NCBI GenBank assembly: GCA_038501785.1
Contig: JBAMJR010000170.1
Location: 964,501 to 1,028,500, forward strand
Direction: 5' to 3'
DNA: 64,000 nucleotides
Source of the DNA: Myoxocephalus aenaeus
Taxonomy: Eukaryota > Chordata > Actinopteri > Perciformes > Cottidae
Every line of letters starts with the position of its first letter. The stretch's first letter is position 1. Shown in pieces: positions 26,695 through 39,500 of this stretch. The position numbers and the translations under genes were made by a program. The notes beneath the pieces are model-generated. The model was not told the origin of the DNA, ran no database searches, and saw only the letters and a list, made by a program, of their open reading frames with translations.

Positions 26695-28695
26695 GCGTGT
26701 GTGGACAGCAGCCCGCAGGCTAAATAAGGCTCTGGCACTCTTATGTAGCATACTGGGATGCAGCTCAACACCACACGCCTTTTAAGGCTGCAGTTGGCTG
26801 TCTACATGTCCCATCGCTGTGCTTTTTGTTTGTCTGTGAGTGTTTTTTTTTTGTTTTATGGCATGCTGTCCAGTATCAGCACCAACCTCTGGCTCTCCAA
26901 TCTGGGGACCATCTAATAATAGTTGCCAGCCTGACAACTATAAACACAAAACCCTGTCATCCCCCACGCACTGCACACACAAACACCTTTAATCTGGCCT
27001 AAGATCCATCTTCAAGTATTTACGGTTGCACTGGCTGAGATGGTTTCACTTGGTTCCACTTGGTAAAGTATGTCGATTCACGTTTTCTGTTGGAACTTTG
27101 TGTTATCAATTCAATGGATCGTGACCCTTGACCTCATTAAAGTTCCACTGTGCCTCTTCTTCCACGTCTCAAGGGTTCGGATGAGCTGTAAAACGAGAGG
27201 TGCGGGAGGCCAACGAGTGTTATTGAGATGTTTAAGCTTGATAACGGCACCAGAGTGCAGAGTGATAACCAGCGTCTCCAGAAAGGATCGAGCCCTCCGG
27301 CAGACGAGCAAAACTATAAAAGCTGCATCGCTTTTTAATGGCACAAAGAAGGACGAGGTCGCTGTTTTTCAGTTCACATATGGGAAATTTATGAATGAAA
27401 AAAAAGAAAGAATCTAAAAAGGTTATTTGGAGCCAAAGAACGCGCGCGCACACACACAAAAAGTGTGTTTTTATGCTGAAACGTAGGTTGCAGATATTCA
27501 TTTACCTTACTAACTGCAGTAGTAAAGTAGTTAGATAAACTTACAGTAGCTAACCAGATTATTTTGTGAGGTTAAAGGTTATATTAGGAAAACAATAATA
27601 ATTTAGGAAGAACACATCCACTGGGCAGTATTGTCCCGCAGTGTTGGAGCGACCCGTTACTTGAGATAACATTCAGTTAGTAAATAATTAACTTGAAATT
27701 AAGTTGTTTTAATCAAGAAGTTTCTCTTGTAAAATAATTGACAGTTAGAAATAGAGCAATAAAGAAAATATCTAACTTCTGTTGCTTGTCCAAGACGATA
27801 GCAAGCTGAGCCTCCAAATAGGGGGTTCTGCTTTAACGATACAGTGTCATGCTGATAATACGATAACAGAGTCTCTCTGGTCCCAGAAACAATGTCAAGT
27901 TGGCCGGTCGTTGGTTCGCAATGACCGAGCCTGCTTTGGTCTCGTTGATTACAAAAATTCCTGAGACTTTAGAGTAGTAAATCTGCCCCTGTTGTTGTCG
28001 TAAACTGCAGAAGTTGAAAGTTAAAAAGGGACACTGCGGGTCGTAAAAAAGAAAAAAAGAGTATAGTCAAGATAATAAAGAGTTTAACAGGATGGAGAAT
28101 AACGCCGCCGCCATCGTCACATTAATGCAAACCCCCGAGGGCCTATTATTATTATGCCGATAACTGGGAGGAGGTTCTTGGGATCCGAGGCTGCATATTT
28201 ACCAACCATTCATGAGAAGTGGGACGTGAAGTCGATTTTGTTTGCTCCGACGTATGAGACGAACATGCTTGTGCATCCATTGCGGCTCATTTAAAAGGCC
28301 ACATTTATCATTTACTGTAGCAATTTCCCTTGAAATACTATGTTACATTCATTCATTAAACTACGTTTACATTCATGTGAAACTATTTTCTTTCAGCTGT
28401 AACTCGGACCGGTAATGTCCCGATTGAAACAGTCATGTGACGCAGAGAAGACGTGTTTCTTGAGTTTACTTCGGTGAGAACAGTCTGCTGGTACTGGAAT
28501 ACTACAGTGTTACTTAGGAGGCAATATCAGTATCCAGAATGACTTTGTAGGATCAGTACCTTACGAGATTTTGAACATTGACTTATTTGATTTTTTTTCT
28601 TTTTTGTTCCACGCACTTACGGGAAAGAGGCACTCTGCTTCACTTCTCCGGTCTGTTTGTTTCTTATCTTTGCAAAATGCATGTGCTTACTCGTT

Positions 28696-28758
<63 letters not shown>

Positions 28759-31700
28759 TCATTAAATCCCTAACCCTCACATCTGCATGCCTACTTCCCT
28801 CACCGTGAACACACACCTGATCCTTTAGCCCACTCCTAAGTTAAAACACCTTTTTTGCTTTGAAAAATTGCACTTCAAAAGCAAAAACATCCATACTTTA
28901 GAAGATTTTTGCTTTCTCCTCCTGCACACACACACACACACACACACGCACACACACAGAAACCTTGAACGGAGTGCGGAGGTAAAGTAACCTAGCAACA
29001 GCCTGCCAGACTCAACAGGTTGTGAACAGAGGGACGAGAGGACACAAACAATACAGAGAACTGGAAATGACAACGTCCTCCTCGGCCTCCCATGGCAGCT
29101 TTTACTGCACCCGCAGAATGTGTTGCAGGTAAAGGCAAAAGAACAGAAACGTCTTGACACATGTTTCCTACTGGCTGGCTATTGCAGTATTTTAAAATTA
29201 ATTTGGCTACATTTCACAAGTCTCAATTTGCAAAATACGAAATAATATACTCCTTTTCTTTGGCCTTAAAACCTCACATAAAGCATAACATTAAAATGTC
29301 TATATCACTTATAATACAGCCTGCTGTTCCTTTATTAGTTCATCACAATATTGTAATCATCACTGTCATTGAATCATTGTTGCATTTGGAAATTAAAGGA
29401 ATGGAATATATGTAAAATAAGAATTCTTTCATTTTAAGATTATTTTGTTTAGCTATAGCTGTTATTGCCTCTCCACATAACAATTTCTATTGGTTGTGGG
29501 GGAGTTCGCCATTCCCATGGATTCAGATTGCCTCGCTAATAAGAGATGTTCTACATCCACATTTTAGGGCTAAAGTCTCTCTTTCTTATTTTTATTGTTT
29601 TGTTACATCAAAAGTTTCTATTGAGGTTTTCAAATGAGGCTTTGTATGTCTGTCATCATATTTGATGATGTCATTTGATGATGTCGTCACCCTTTGTTGT
29701 GGTTGTATAAATGTTATTTATGGTGGCGTATTCATGGATATGGAAATTATTCCGTCAATTTTTTCCCAATAAATTCTAACGTTTGGTCTTATTGGAAATG
29801 CTGTGAAAATTGAGTAAAATAAAAGTGTTTAGGAGTTAAGAAACACAAAAATACTGTGAATGACAGAAAATCGCTATTGGGCAATTTGTCCTGTTATGTA
29901 TTTCTGCATCCATTGTAGTGCTTAGTGACTCAGGTCATCCCCATGGGTTACTGGTCAAATACAGACGACAGCATCATTTGTTTTGGGGCTCTTTCTAAAA
30001 CATCAATAGCAATTATTAGGTTTTGTTGTCAGGACTTCTGCAGCGGCTGAATAGACCAGAATGCACTGCAACCCAAAATAAAAGTTGTGTTTTGAGTATA
30101 GGGTGTATTTATTATATATCCTAAAGAAGTCCAACCTGTTGAAATGCATTCTGGGACCAAGGAAAACAGCCGACTGATAACGTCACACACGAAGAGTCAG
30201 ATCCACTAATCACAAAAAACATCGGACTCACTAGAGTAACCAAGGGTGAATTCCTCCCGTAAGCCCTTACACTGTAGACGTGTTGGGTGGGGAGGAAGAA
30301 CAAAGAAATGTAAAATAAATAAGTCATGGGCCAGAGAGGGTATGGGAAGCCCAGCGTGGGAGCTGTCATGGCCGGTTAAGTGGACAGGCAGCTCTGCTGG
30401 AGCTCCGTTATCTGTCTGCTGCAGAAAGTCAACCAGCAGAGAGAGGGCACAGCCAGAGAGATTTTTATCAGGACTGCATGTGGAGTATCTCAAACTCACA
30501 AGTCTTTAAAGACATTATCAGTTTCATCTTCTCAAATACTTTTTTACAACTTCAACATTTGTATTCATGATATTTCTTTGATCGTGTATCTGATTCTAAT
30601 TCAGTGGCGCTGTTGGGTCTTTGTTAATCCATTTATCTCTCATTGCTTTTTCATTGAGTGCTCTACACTTAAAGTTGCGTACACTCTTTTAAAAAAGCAG
30701 TTTGGTAGCACTAACGAGTAGTAACTACCTGAATTAATCATGATTTGCAGTATTAACACGTTCATAAAACACGTTCATAAAGTACATCTACCGTAAAAGT
30801 CGGGTTACAAGCCGCTACTACCTTCGGTCAGTGTCCCCGTTAGCTCCCCGCTGTAGCCAGCTAGCAATCCTGCTAGTGCTCTGACAACCACCGAAGGTAG
30901 CGAGACCAGCCCCGGCTCGACACCCGAATCGGGCAGAGGGGACGCGGCCAGTAGCAGCTGCAGCAGCGGGGAGCTAGCAGCAGCGCTAGCTAGCAGCAGC
31001 GCTAGCTTGCGCTGCTGCTAGCTTGCGCTGCTGCTAGATTGCTGCAGCGGGGACACCCACCGGAGGTAGAAGCGGCTTGTAACCCAACTTTTACGGTAAA
31101 TCTTTATATGTATAAATAAATGCATGACTAAATAACATTTAAATATACTTTTTTTGCATTTACTAAAACTTTATAAATCTATAAACTTTATAAATCTATA
31201 AAGTGGCTACATCACAGAATAGATTTTTAAACTGTATATGCTCTCGAAAATATATTTTACGTCAACACCTCTAATTACAGCCTGAGATTTGATGCAAATC
31301 AATTAATGAGCTAAAATGATACACCAGCAGCAGATCCAGCGAGGCAGAATACCTCATTATCATATTGATTTTCAGAAGGTTAATTGTCATGTCGGCATAA
31401 TAAATGGCTGTCAGGAGCCCCGTCCTTACTTCTTGTTCGACAGGTGCCAGAAATACTTAATAAGCATGTGTCAGTGGGTAATAATCATATGCGAGACAAT
31501 ATAATCTGGAGCCATTACTCACAAGCGTGTGCTCCAGTGCAACGCAGCCGCAGTGATGCCTGCGATGGAAGTGGCACTCGTAAAACAGTACTCTTCAGGA
31601 CAAAGAGACATCATCATTAATCACGGACGCAACACGCTTTGTTTTGATTTAAATCTCGACGGTTAAATTATACTCGCAGCCCAAACAGTCGAAGGAAAAG

Positions 31701-34700
31701 AAGCGACCGCGACTTTTCAGCATTCAAAGTGCGACCTTTGCAAAAAAAAAGGGCGGTCCCGGATCGCACGCCGAGACACTGACGACTTTGGAGCAGAACA
31801 ACTGCTGCTAAAGCCAAATCAGAATACGACGTGAAACTACAGAGACGTCCCGTATTGCATCCCTACCTCATGCCCTCCGTGGACTTGTTCTGGTAGTTGC
31901 AGTAGAGCTGCGGAGTGCCCAGCATTGCTTCAGTGAAGACGGCCAGGAAGCCCAGGGTCTCCACGAACAGCGCAGAGTCCAGGAAGAGGTAGGTGACGTA
32001 GGCCGCCATCAGCGTGAAGGCCAGCACGCACTGCATGTAGTCCAGGAAGCGACTCCACAACCAGAAGTAGCTCCAGTCGAAGTCTAAAAAGGTGCACAAC
32101 AGGGAAATCTCAAATGAGACCACAGAAATGTTTTTTGTTTTTCTTAACAACTACCAACTCCAGGGAGTGCAGTTCTCAACCAGCCGGCCAACACTGGCAG
32201 AATAACAGAGACAATGATTGATGTGTACAGATCCGGTAAAAATAAAGTAGTTATGAAAACAAAAAAGAGACATGAAACGGTAATGTTGTTCCTGGTTGAG
32301 ACAAAAATCATAGTTGAAGAGTTTCACTCCAATGGGACTTTTGGGGGAACACAAACTAAAAGTCAGAAGTATAGCTTGTGGCCCCGCGAGGATGCAATGT
32401 TTATTACATCCAAAAATACAAAAGTGCTGTCGTCCCAAAAAAAAAATGATTTTGAGTAAATATAATAGGCTGCATGGAAGCAGTAAACGTCGTCACCCAT
32501 TGGTTTGTGGATTGCTGTTTTGAAGCCTTGAGTTTGGCCTTTTATCCGTCGCCATCTTGTTTTTTTGCCACCAGAAATGGTCACAACTAACTTTAATGAA
32601 CTGAAGACACACTGTTAATGGGTTAAAGGTCCAGTGGTGGTGATAAATCAAGTGAGAAGTAGGGTCATCGTCTCATAAACTTAAATACAATTAAGAATTA
32701 TTTTTGCAAGTAAAGGAGTCGCCCCCTGGTGGCCATTAGAAAGAATGCAAGTTTAAAGCGCTTCCTCATTGGCTTCACTTTGCAGACCCAGAGGTTGCCG
32801 CCTGGTGAATATGAGTTGTGTAATGTAGTCTGTGGCTCTGGGAGGACCTCTTTAAAGCGTGGCAAAATAACCCTGATGATGTAATGTGTGTTTTCTCAGT
32901 TTGGTTCGCAAACTACACTTTTAAAATACAAAGCCTGCATTACAAACTAGGGGTGTAGAGTTTGAAAGATAAGTGTTATCAACCGAGCATGGAGGGTGAA
33001 GAGTATGTGTTTGGCAGCATCATGACATGTTTTGAGGCTTGACCTATACTGGGGACAGTCAGATTATCTCAGCCTCTTTTCATTTTTATAGTATAAATCA
33101 ATATTGAAAATTCCTATAAGATGTCATCTATGAGGCCATTCTGTAGAAAAAGGTTTTAAAACTACATCAGTGAATAAAAGTGAAGTAAAATGTATTTATA
33201 TAGTCACATGAGTCACAAAGTGCTCTAAAATAGCCTTTCAGTAATGACTAGTGTATGAAAACTTCTACATTCATGACACACAAATTGTGGTTTAAATGTC
33301 TGCTTGGTTTATAAGCTGTGTTACAAGTAATCACATTTTTATTTTCCCCCCACTTCTCCAGCACCGGAGGAATTAATCATCTACAAATCCTGTCTTATTT
33401 TATTATTTATTTTCGCTGTATCTAGTTAACAAAAGGAAGGAAAAACTCCATTATTGTGAACATTTTTAACTAACTTCACACTTGAGTTGCGAATTTTCAC
33501 ACACATCCCACAAACCCCTTCTTGTATTCAGTAAAAAAAAAGAAAAAAAACTATATGTCACTGCCGCAAATAGGCCGTCTGAACTGCACACGATTTGGAC
33601 TCCATTCAGCTTCTTGCAGGTCTTGAGGGAGGAGGCTGTGTGAGAAAGGTTAATAAAGGTTATTATTATTATTGCAGAAATGGGAGGTGTCTGAATCTGG
33701 ACGACTGATGAATGATTAAAAATTCGGTTTTCTGCCCCAACACCTCTCGTGTGCGTTCGTTCTCCAAAGGAAACGAGCACAACAACACCGGCTTCCTGCC
33801 ATGAGCCACTCAGCCGTTACTAATCAAACCATGAGAACTTCCAGAGGCCGCAAAGCGCCGACCACCTCTAGGTGCTACGTTAACGACAGCCGATGAGGGA
33901 ACAGGTACAACAAGCGGCGTCAGACATCTCAACCTCTAATTTCTTCTCTGTAACAAACCCGCTCAACATATCCTTGTGGTATAAACGATGTGAGCGAGCG
34001 CCCAAGTAGCTGCTGGTTTAATGTGCGAGCGGAGGACTCCGAAAAGAGTTTATCGTGATAATCTAATCATGGCCGAGAGCGAAAGATGTTTCTTCACTGC
34101 TGCAACGTAAATGAGATTTCCCCCAATCCTCAAATGCAATAAAGCCGATTTGTTTAATCGCGTTTAAATGAGGCTCTCTTTATCTAAGAGGCTCATCTGA
34201 GCACTCCAAGGAGGCTTCTACTGTATAGGCCTCCAGATAAGTGCCTATACAGTCGATCAAGCCCAGAGAAATAAATAAATATAATATCGGAGCATTGTTT
34301 GGAATAACTTCACCACTAAATACCCCGACTAAACGAACAAACCTGCTATTTATCAGGACTTGATCAAATCAGAAGTGAGAGTTACAATCCTGTATGACAT
34401 TTCAGTTCCTGATTTAATTAGATATTGTTTCATTAGAGAGTTAACTGACCGATTCTGACATTTAGATGGTATTTCTACCCAAAGAAGCACGTCACTTGGC
34501 AATATCGAGCCAATCCCATTCTCCCTTTTTAATCGAGTGAACCTCAAAGAGCAATTCAAGATCAGGTCTTCTGTCTCTCAAAACGACACACTCCTCACAC
34601 CAAGAGGCACAATGCTGAACCTTAAACTGCTTGCACAATGCAGCGTTGAACACAAACAAGCAATCAGCTCTCACGAGCTACAACATGTATTTTTGTTCGG

Positions 34701-36352
34701 AGCATAATCAACACGAATGTCCTTTGAGCGCTGTTGTGCGAGCTGGATAGCTGTTTATTCTGGAGGTGTTCTGGAGCCCTGCTGGCAGCAGAGGACTGTG
34801 AATCTGGGCCAACTAGCACCAGGCTGGTGCCGCATGATAACAGCCAAACACAGAGGGAAGATATCGGGGGCAATAGAGCAGCAGCGTTCAACACACACCA
34901 GGCTGCTAAAGGCACGCACAGCTTAAACGTGTGAGATATTTAATGTATGGCTCCAAGTGATGATACGACTAGGCCCCGGTTTGGCTAGCATAACGGGAAA
35001 TAAAAAAACAAAAAAACACTGTGGTAGTAGTTGGCAGGAGCAGATGAAGCATTTACTGTGTTTTTCTTTGCTACTGGCTAGTTAGCGAGCTAACAGTGTG
35101 TTCCAATTAAGCAGACTTTTGGAGTAGAGACCGAGGCTACACGCAAAACAGTGTCACGCGTGTCTTAAAATTAGCTTCAACACATTTACACAGTGTAAAA
35201 GCTAATAGAAAGCCCCCAAAAGGGAGCTAAAAGAAGAGGGAGACTCATTTTCTTAATTTTCAAAAAACAGCACGGAATGAATGCTAACGTGTAAATAAGC
35301 TAGGTTTGCTATCACGTTAGCAAAAACAACCCCGCTGCGTTTCCGTTAGCTCGTTTCTTCTGGCTAAACTAGAATTGCCGCCTCTCGGTTGTGTTCCTCC
35401 GCCAAACTGGTCAAGTGAGACTTTACGTCCAAAATGTATTCCATTCATCGTGTTGTCCTTTTGGACATCTGTGTACAATTGTAATTAGCATATCAATTCT
35501 TGAATTGTGGCCAAAATAACTTTTGTGTGACGTTTGTGCCAAATTTGAAGAATGTTTTCTAAAGGCTGACAGACAACCTGAAAACATAATGCAACATGTA
35601 ACACAGAGTTATTGCTAAAGTTAGCAATATCCGTAATTATAGCTGTACTTCGATCAATACAGTGTTGTTACTTTAAGATAAGATCAAATAAGATAATCCT
35701 TTATTAGTCCCGCAGTGGGTACATTTGCAGGATTACAGCAGCAAAAGGGGTAAAGTGATATTTAGATATTGTTAGCTTGTTTAAAGTGCGTGTCGTAGTT
35801 TTGAGTTTATATGTTCTGACATAAATAAAGTTAATTCTGGATGCAGTCAAATTTAGCCTCACCAATCAGCCAGTTCCATAAAATATTACCACTAACACAT
35901 TATGAAAGAACACAGCACCTCCAACTTCTTAAGAACTTTTAGTTGTTCTCAAATGGACAAATGACTTAATGTGATGTCAATGACGCTGATGATTGGGGAC
36001 GCGATTGCACGGATGAGCGCCGCTTCATCTACAAGGTTTTAACTTTTATCCCCAGTCACCGCTGTCAGAGTGTGGGGAGTAGAGGAGGAGGAGGAGAGAT
36101 AATGCAACTTCATTTGGTGACCAGGGATTCTGCAAAGAACAGAACACTTTTTTTCTGATTAGCAAAAAAGGCAACATTGTGATTATGACATGCTTTTAAA
36201 TTATTTGTGCAGTCCTCGGCTTCCGGCTTATGTTTTAGTGATAACACTCCTTCATGCCAGCGCTGTGCCGTCACCATCTCTTAATCCTAAATGTGCACAC
36301 TTTGAAGATGCCTGCAAAACTGCCTCTAATTCTGAGAAGCAGCAGATGTAAA

Positions 36353-36383
<31 letters not shown>

Positions 36384-36499
36384 TCTTGTCGGCAGGTCAG
36401 TCAGTGTGTTGTACTATTCCACACACTGACCACTAATCACAGTCATACCCTGCCATACAGCCTCTCTCGCTGTGCCACTTGTTTGCCCCTGGGGCATCA

Positions 36500-36534
<35 letters not shown>

Positions 36535-39500
36535 ATCTTAATCCCAGCGCTGTGTGGGAACAGACCGGCGCTGCATACAATAGACTCCCTGTGGCGGCCA
36601 AACGTCTTGAGCACAGCTCGGTTTGAAGTCCCATCGAGCGGCGGTACGCCTGTTGGAAGACGCGGGTCAGACTCTGAGATTTCAATCGCTTGTTTACCAA
36701 CTGTTTCCTGCCAGCTTCAGTTTAGGCCCTAAAAAAAAAAAAAAGAAGTCTATGGGGGGTAGTTGAAATAATGGCTTGCTGTCACTCAAAAGCACTCGTC
36801 GGAGCCGCGGGAACATTATTATATATGAAAGACAGCTTTAACAGCCCGGGAAATTGAACCTCGGATTTTGACGAGCTTCATTTTCAGAAATTTGGACAGG
36901 GAGCTTTTTTTTTTTTCCCACAATGACGAATGGGCTTTCACTGCCAAGTCAAAGCACAGCAACTTTTTCGCACCGCCACCTAGACTAAACGCGAGGTCTC
37001 TTCTGAGAAAAAGGACGAAGGGCTAAAAGTCTGACTGTCTTCAGGGAGGAGATAACTGCACCTACAGGATGGAGTGATTTATTCTAAGCTGACAGATCGC
37101 CGTGGGACCAGGATGAGCAATGAGCCAGAACCGAACCATAGAAAGAAATGGAAATCTCTTGTGTCGCCATGTTCCTCTGGAACATTGTTCGGCAAACATC
37201 TCTGTGGCTCGAGACCCATCAATCAGTGTGACATAATCAAGATGAACTGTGGATTAATCTTTAAACGCCCCACGACCAGCGCAGGGACAGTGAATCTGAC
37301 TTTTTGTGGTACTTATCTTATTCGTGGATGCCATTCCAATAAACCAGCTGTTATTTGCTTTGATGGTTCGTGACTTTAACGGCAGTGTGTAATGACAAAC
37401 TGTGACATCACGGTAGTTACAGCTGGAGTTACCGCTTACAGCAGAACAATACGACCTTGTAGTTCGAATACATTTTTATGCACCGCTTTTATGGATGTGT
37501 GTCTGCACTGTTGTGGTTATTTATGTGTAATCAGTACACAATCTAAGTATTCAAATGCGTAATCATGCAAAACGCAGATCTTTTATTTTTCCGCCGATAA
37601 AAACCCAAATTCCAATCACCAGGCGACCCAGATGCGCCGACGGGAATAAAGTCAAAAGATTTTCCGTTCACAGAGAAGCCGATGAATCAAAAGCCGGCTG
37701 AACGAGAAGGAGGACGTGGTGGTGGCAGGAAGAGCTGCTGCCTCGTAACACAAGCAGGCAGCGACCCAGGAGTCTGACAACCACAGACGCCCCAACACTT
37801 TGCGTCCAGGACTTTGAATCGTGAAGCAGAGCCCCGTTTGATGACTCGCTTGCTGACACAAATTCATTCCTATGCTGCTAAACAAATGCAATGAGCTCTT
37901 CAAAATAACTCAAAGTAAAGTTTGACTAGTGACGCATTAGACACGAGTGGAACGTAACCCCCGTGGCTACCGTCTGAACTTCTTCTAGAATATCTTACCT
38001 TTTCCCCTTTCCAACCCTTTTACCTCCACCTGAGCGATCACCAGCATTTCTGGTCCCGTCACAGACAAACGATCTGATCTTTTAATCTCCTTAAAAAAGG
38101 ATTCCAGCAGGCAGTCTTCCATATAAATCACTCTGAGCTGCTATTACACCGGGATTTCTGCCGCCTGACAAAAAACAACAACTGCACAACACAGACGAAG
38201 GCCAGTCGTATGGTTGAGGCACCAAGGGTGTTCTTTAAGAACCGCCGTACTTTATTTAACCATCAGCAGACCAAATGACACACTATGATGTAGAACGCCT
38301 CGACATTACACGTTCACAGATAGCCATGTCTATAGGAATACAGCCATATCTATATAGGAATACAGCCATATCTATATAGGAATACAGCCATATCTATATA
38401 GGAATACAGCCATGTCTATATAGGAATACAGCCATGTCTATATAGGAATACAGCCATGTCTATATAGGAATACAGCCATGTCTATATAGGAATACAGCCA
38501 TGTCTATATAGGAATACAGCCATGTCTATATAGAAATACAGCCATGTCTATATAGGAATACAGCCATATCTATAGGAATACAGCCATATCTATATAGGAA
38601 TACAGCCATGTCTATATAGGAATACAGCCATGTCTATATAGAAATACAGCCATGTCTATATAGGAATACAGCCATATCTATAGGAATACAGCCATATCTA
38701 TATAGGAATACAGCCATGTCTATATAGGAATACAGCCATGTCTATATAGGAATACAGCCATGTCTATATAGGAATACAGCCATATCTATATAGGAATACA
38801 GCCATGTCTATATAGGAATACAGCCATGTCTATATAGGAATACAGCCATGTCTATATAGGAATACAGCCATATCTATAGGAATACAGCCATATCTATATA
38901 GGAATACAGCCATATCTATAGGAATACAGCCATGTCTATATAGGAATACAGCCATGTCTATATAGGAATACAGCCATATCTATAGGAATACAGCCATGTC
39001 TATATGAATACAGCCATATCTATATAGGAATACAGCCATGTCTATATAGGAATACAGCCATGTCTATATAGGAATACAGCCATGTCTATATAGGAATACA
39101 GCCATGTCTATATAGGAATACAGCCATATCTATATAGGAATACAGCCATGTCTATATAGGAATACAGCCATGTCTATATAGGAATACAGCCATGTCTATA
39201 TAGGAATACAGCCATATCTATAGGAATACAGCCATATCTATATAGGAATACAGCCATATCTATAGGAATACAGCCATGTCTATATAGGAATACAGCCATG
39301 TCTATATAGGAATACAGCCATGTCTATATAGGAATACAGCCATGTCTATATAGGAATACAGCCATATCTATAGGAATACAGCCATGTCTATATGAATACA
39401 GCCATATCTATATAGGAATACAGCCATGTCTATATAGGAATACAGCCATGTCTATATAGGAATACAGCCATGTCTATATAGGAATACAGCCATATCTATA

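Larger units (their letters stand above)
19552..31866 (-). other. slc66a2 intron 4 (12.3 kb)
   Basis: No coding exon was recognised here. The intron holds a 36-bp tandem duplication (19951-20020), a run of 27 G (23566-23592), GT and CA microsatellites, and two copies of a foldback element (24293-24640 and 30789-31098). AT-rich unique sequence fills most of the rest. Open frames at 22930-23490 are low-complexity Ser/Pro/Phe runs from pyrimidine-rich DNA. Confidence 0.8.
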
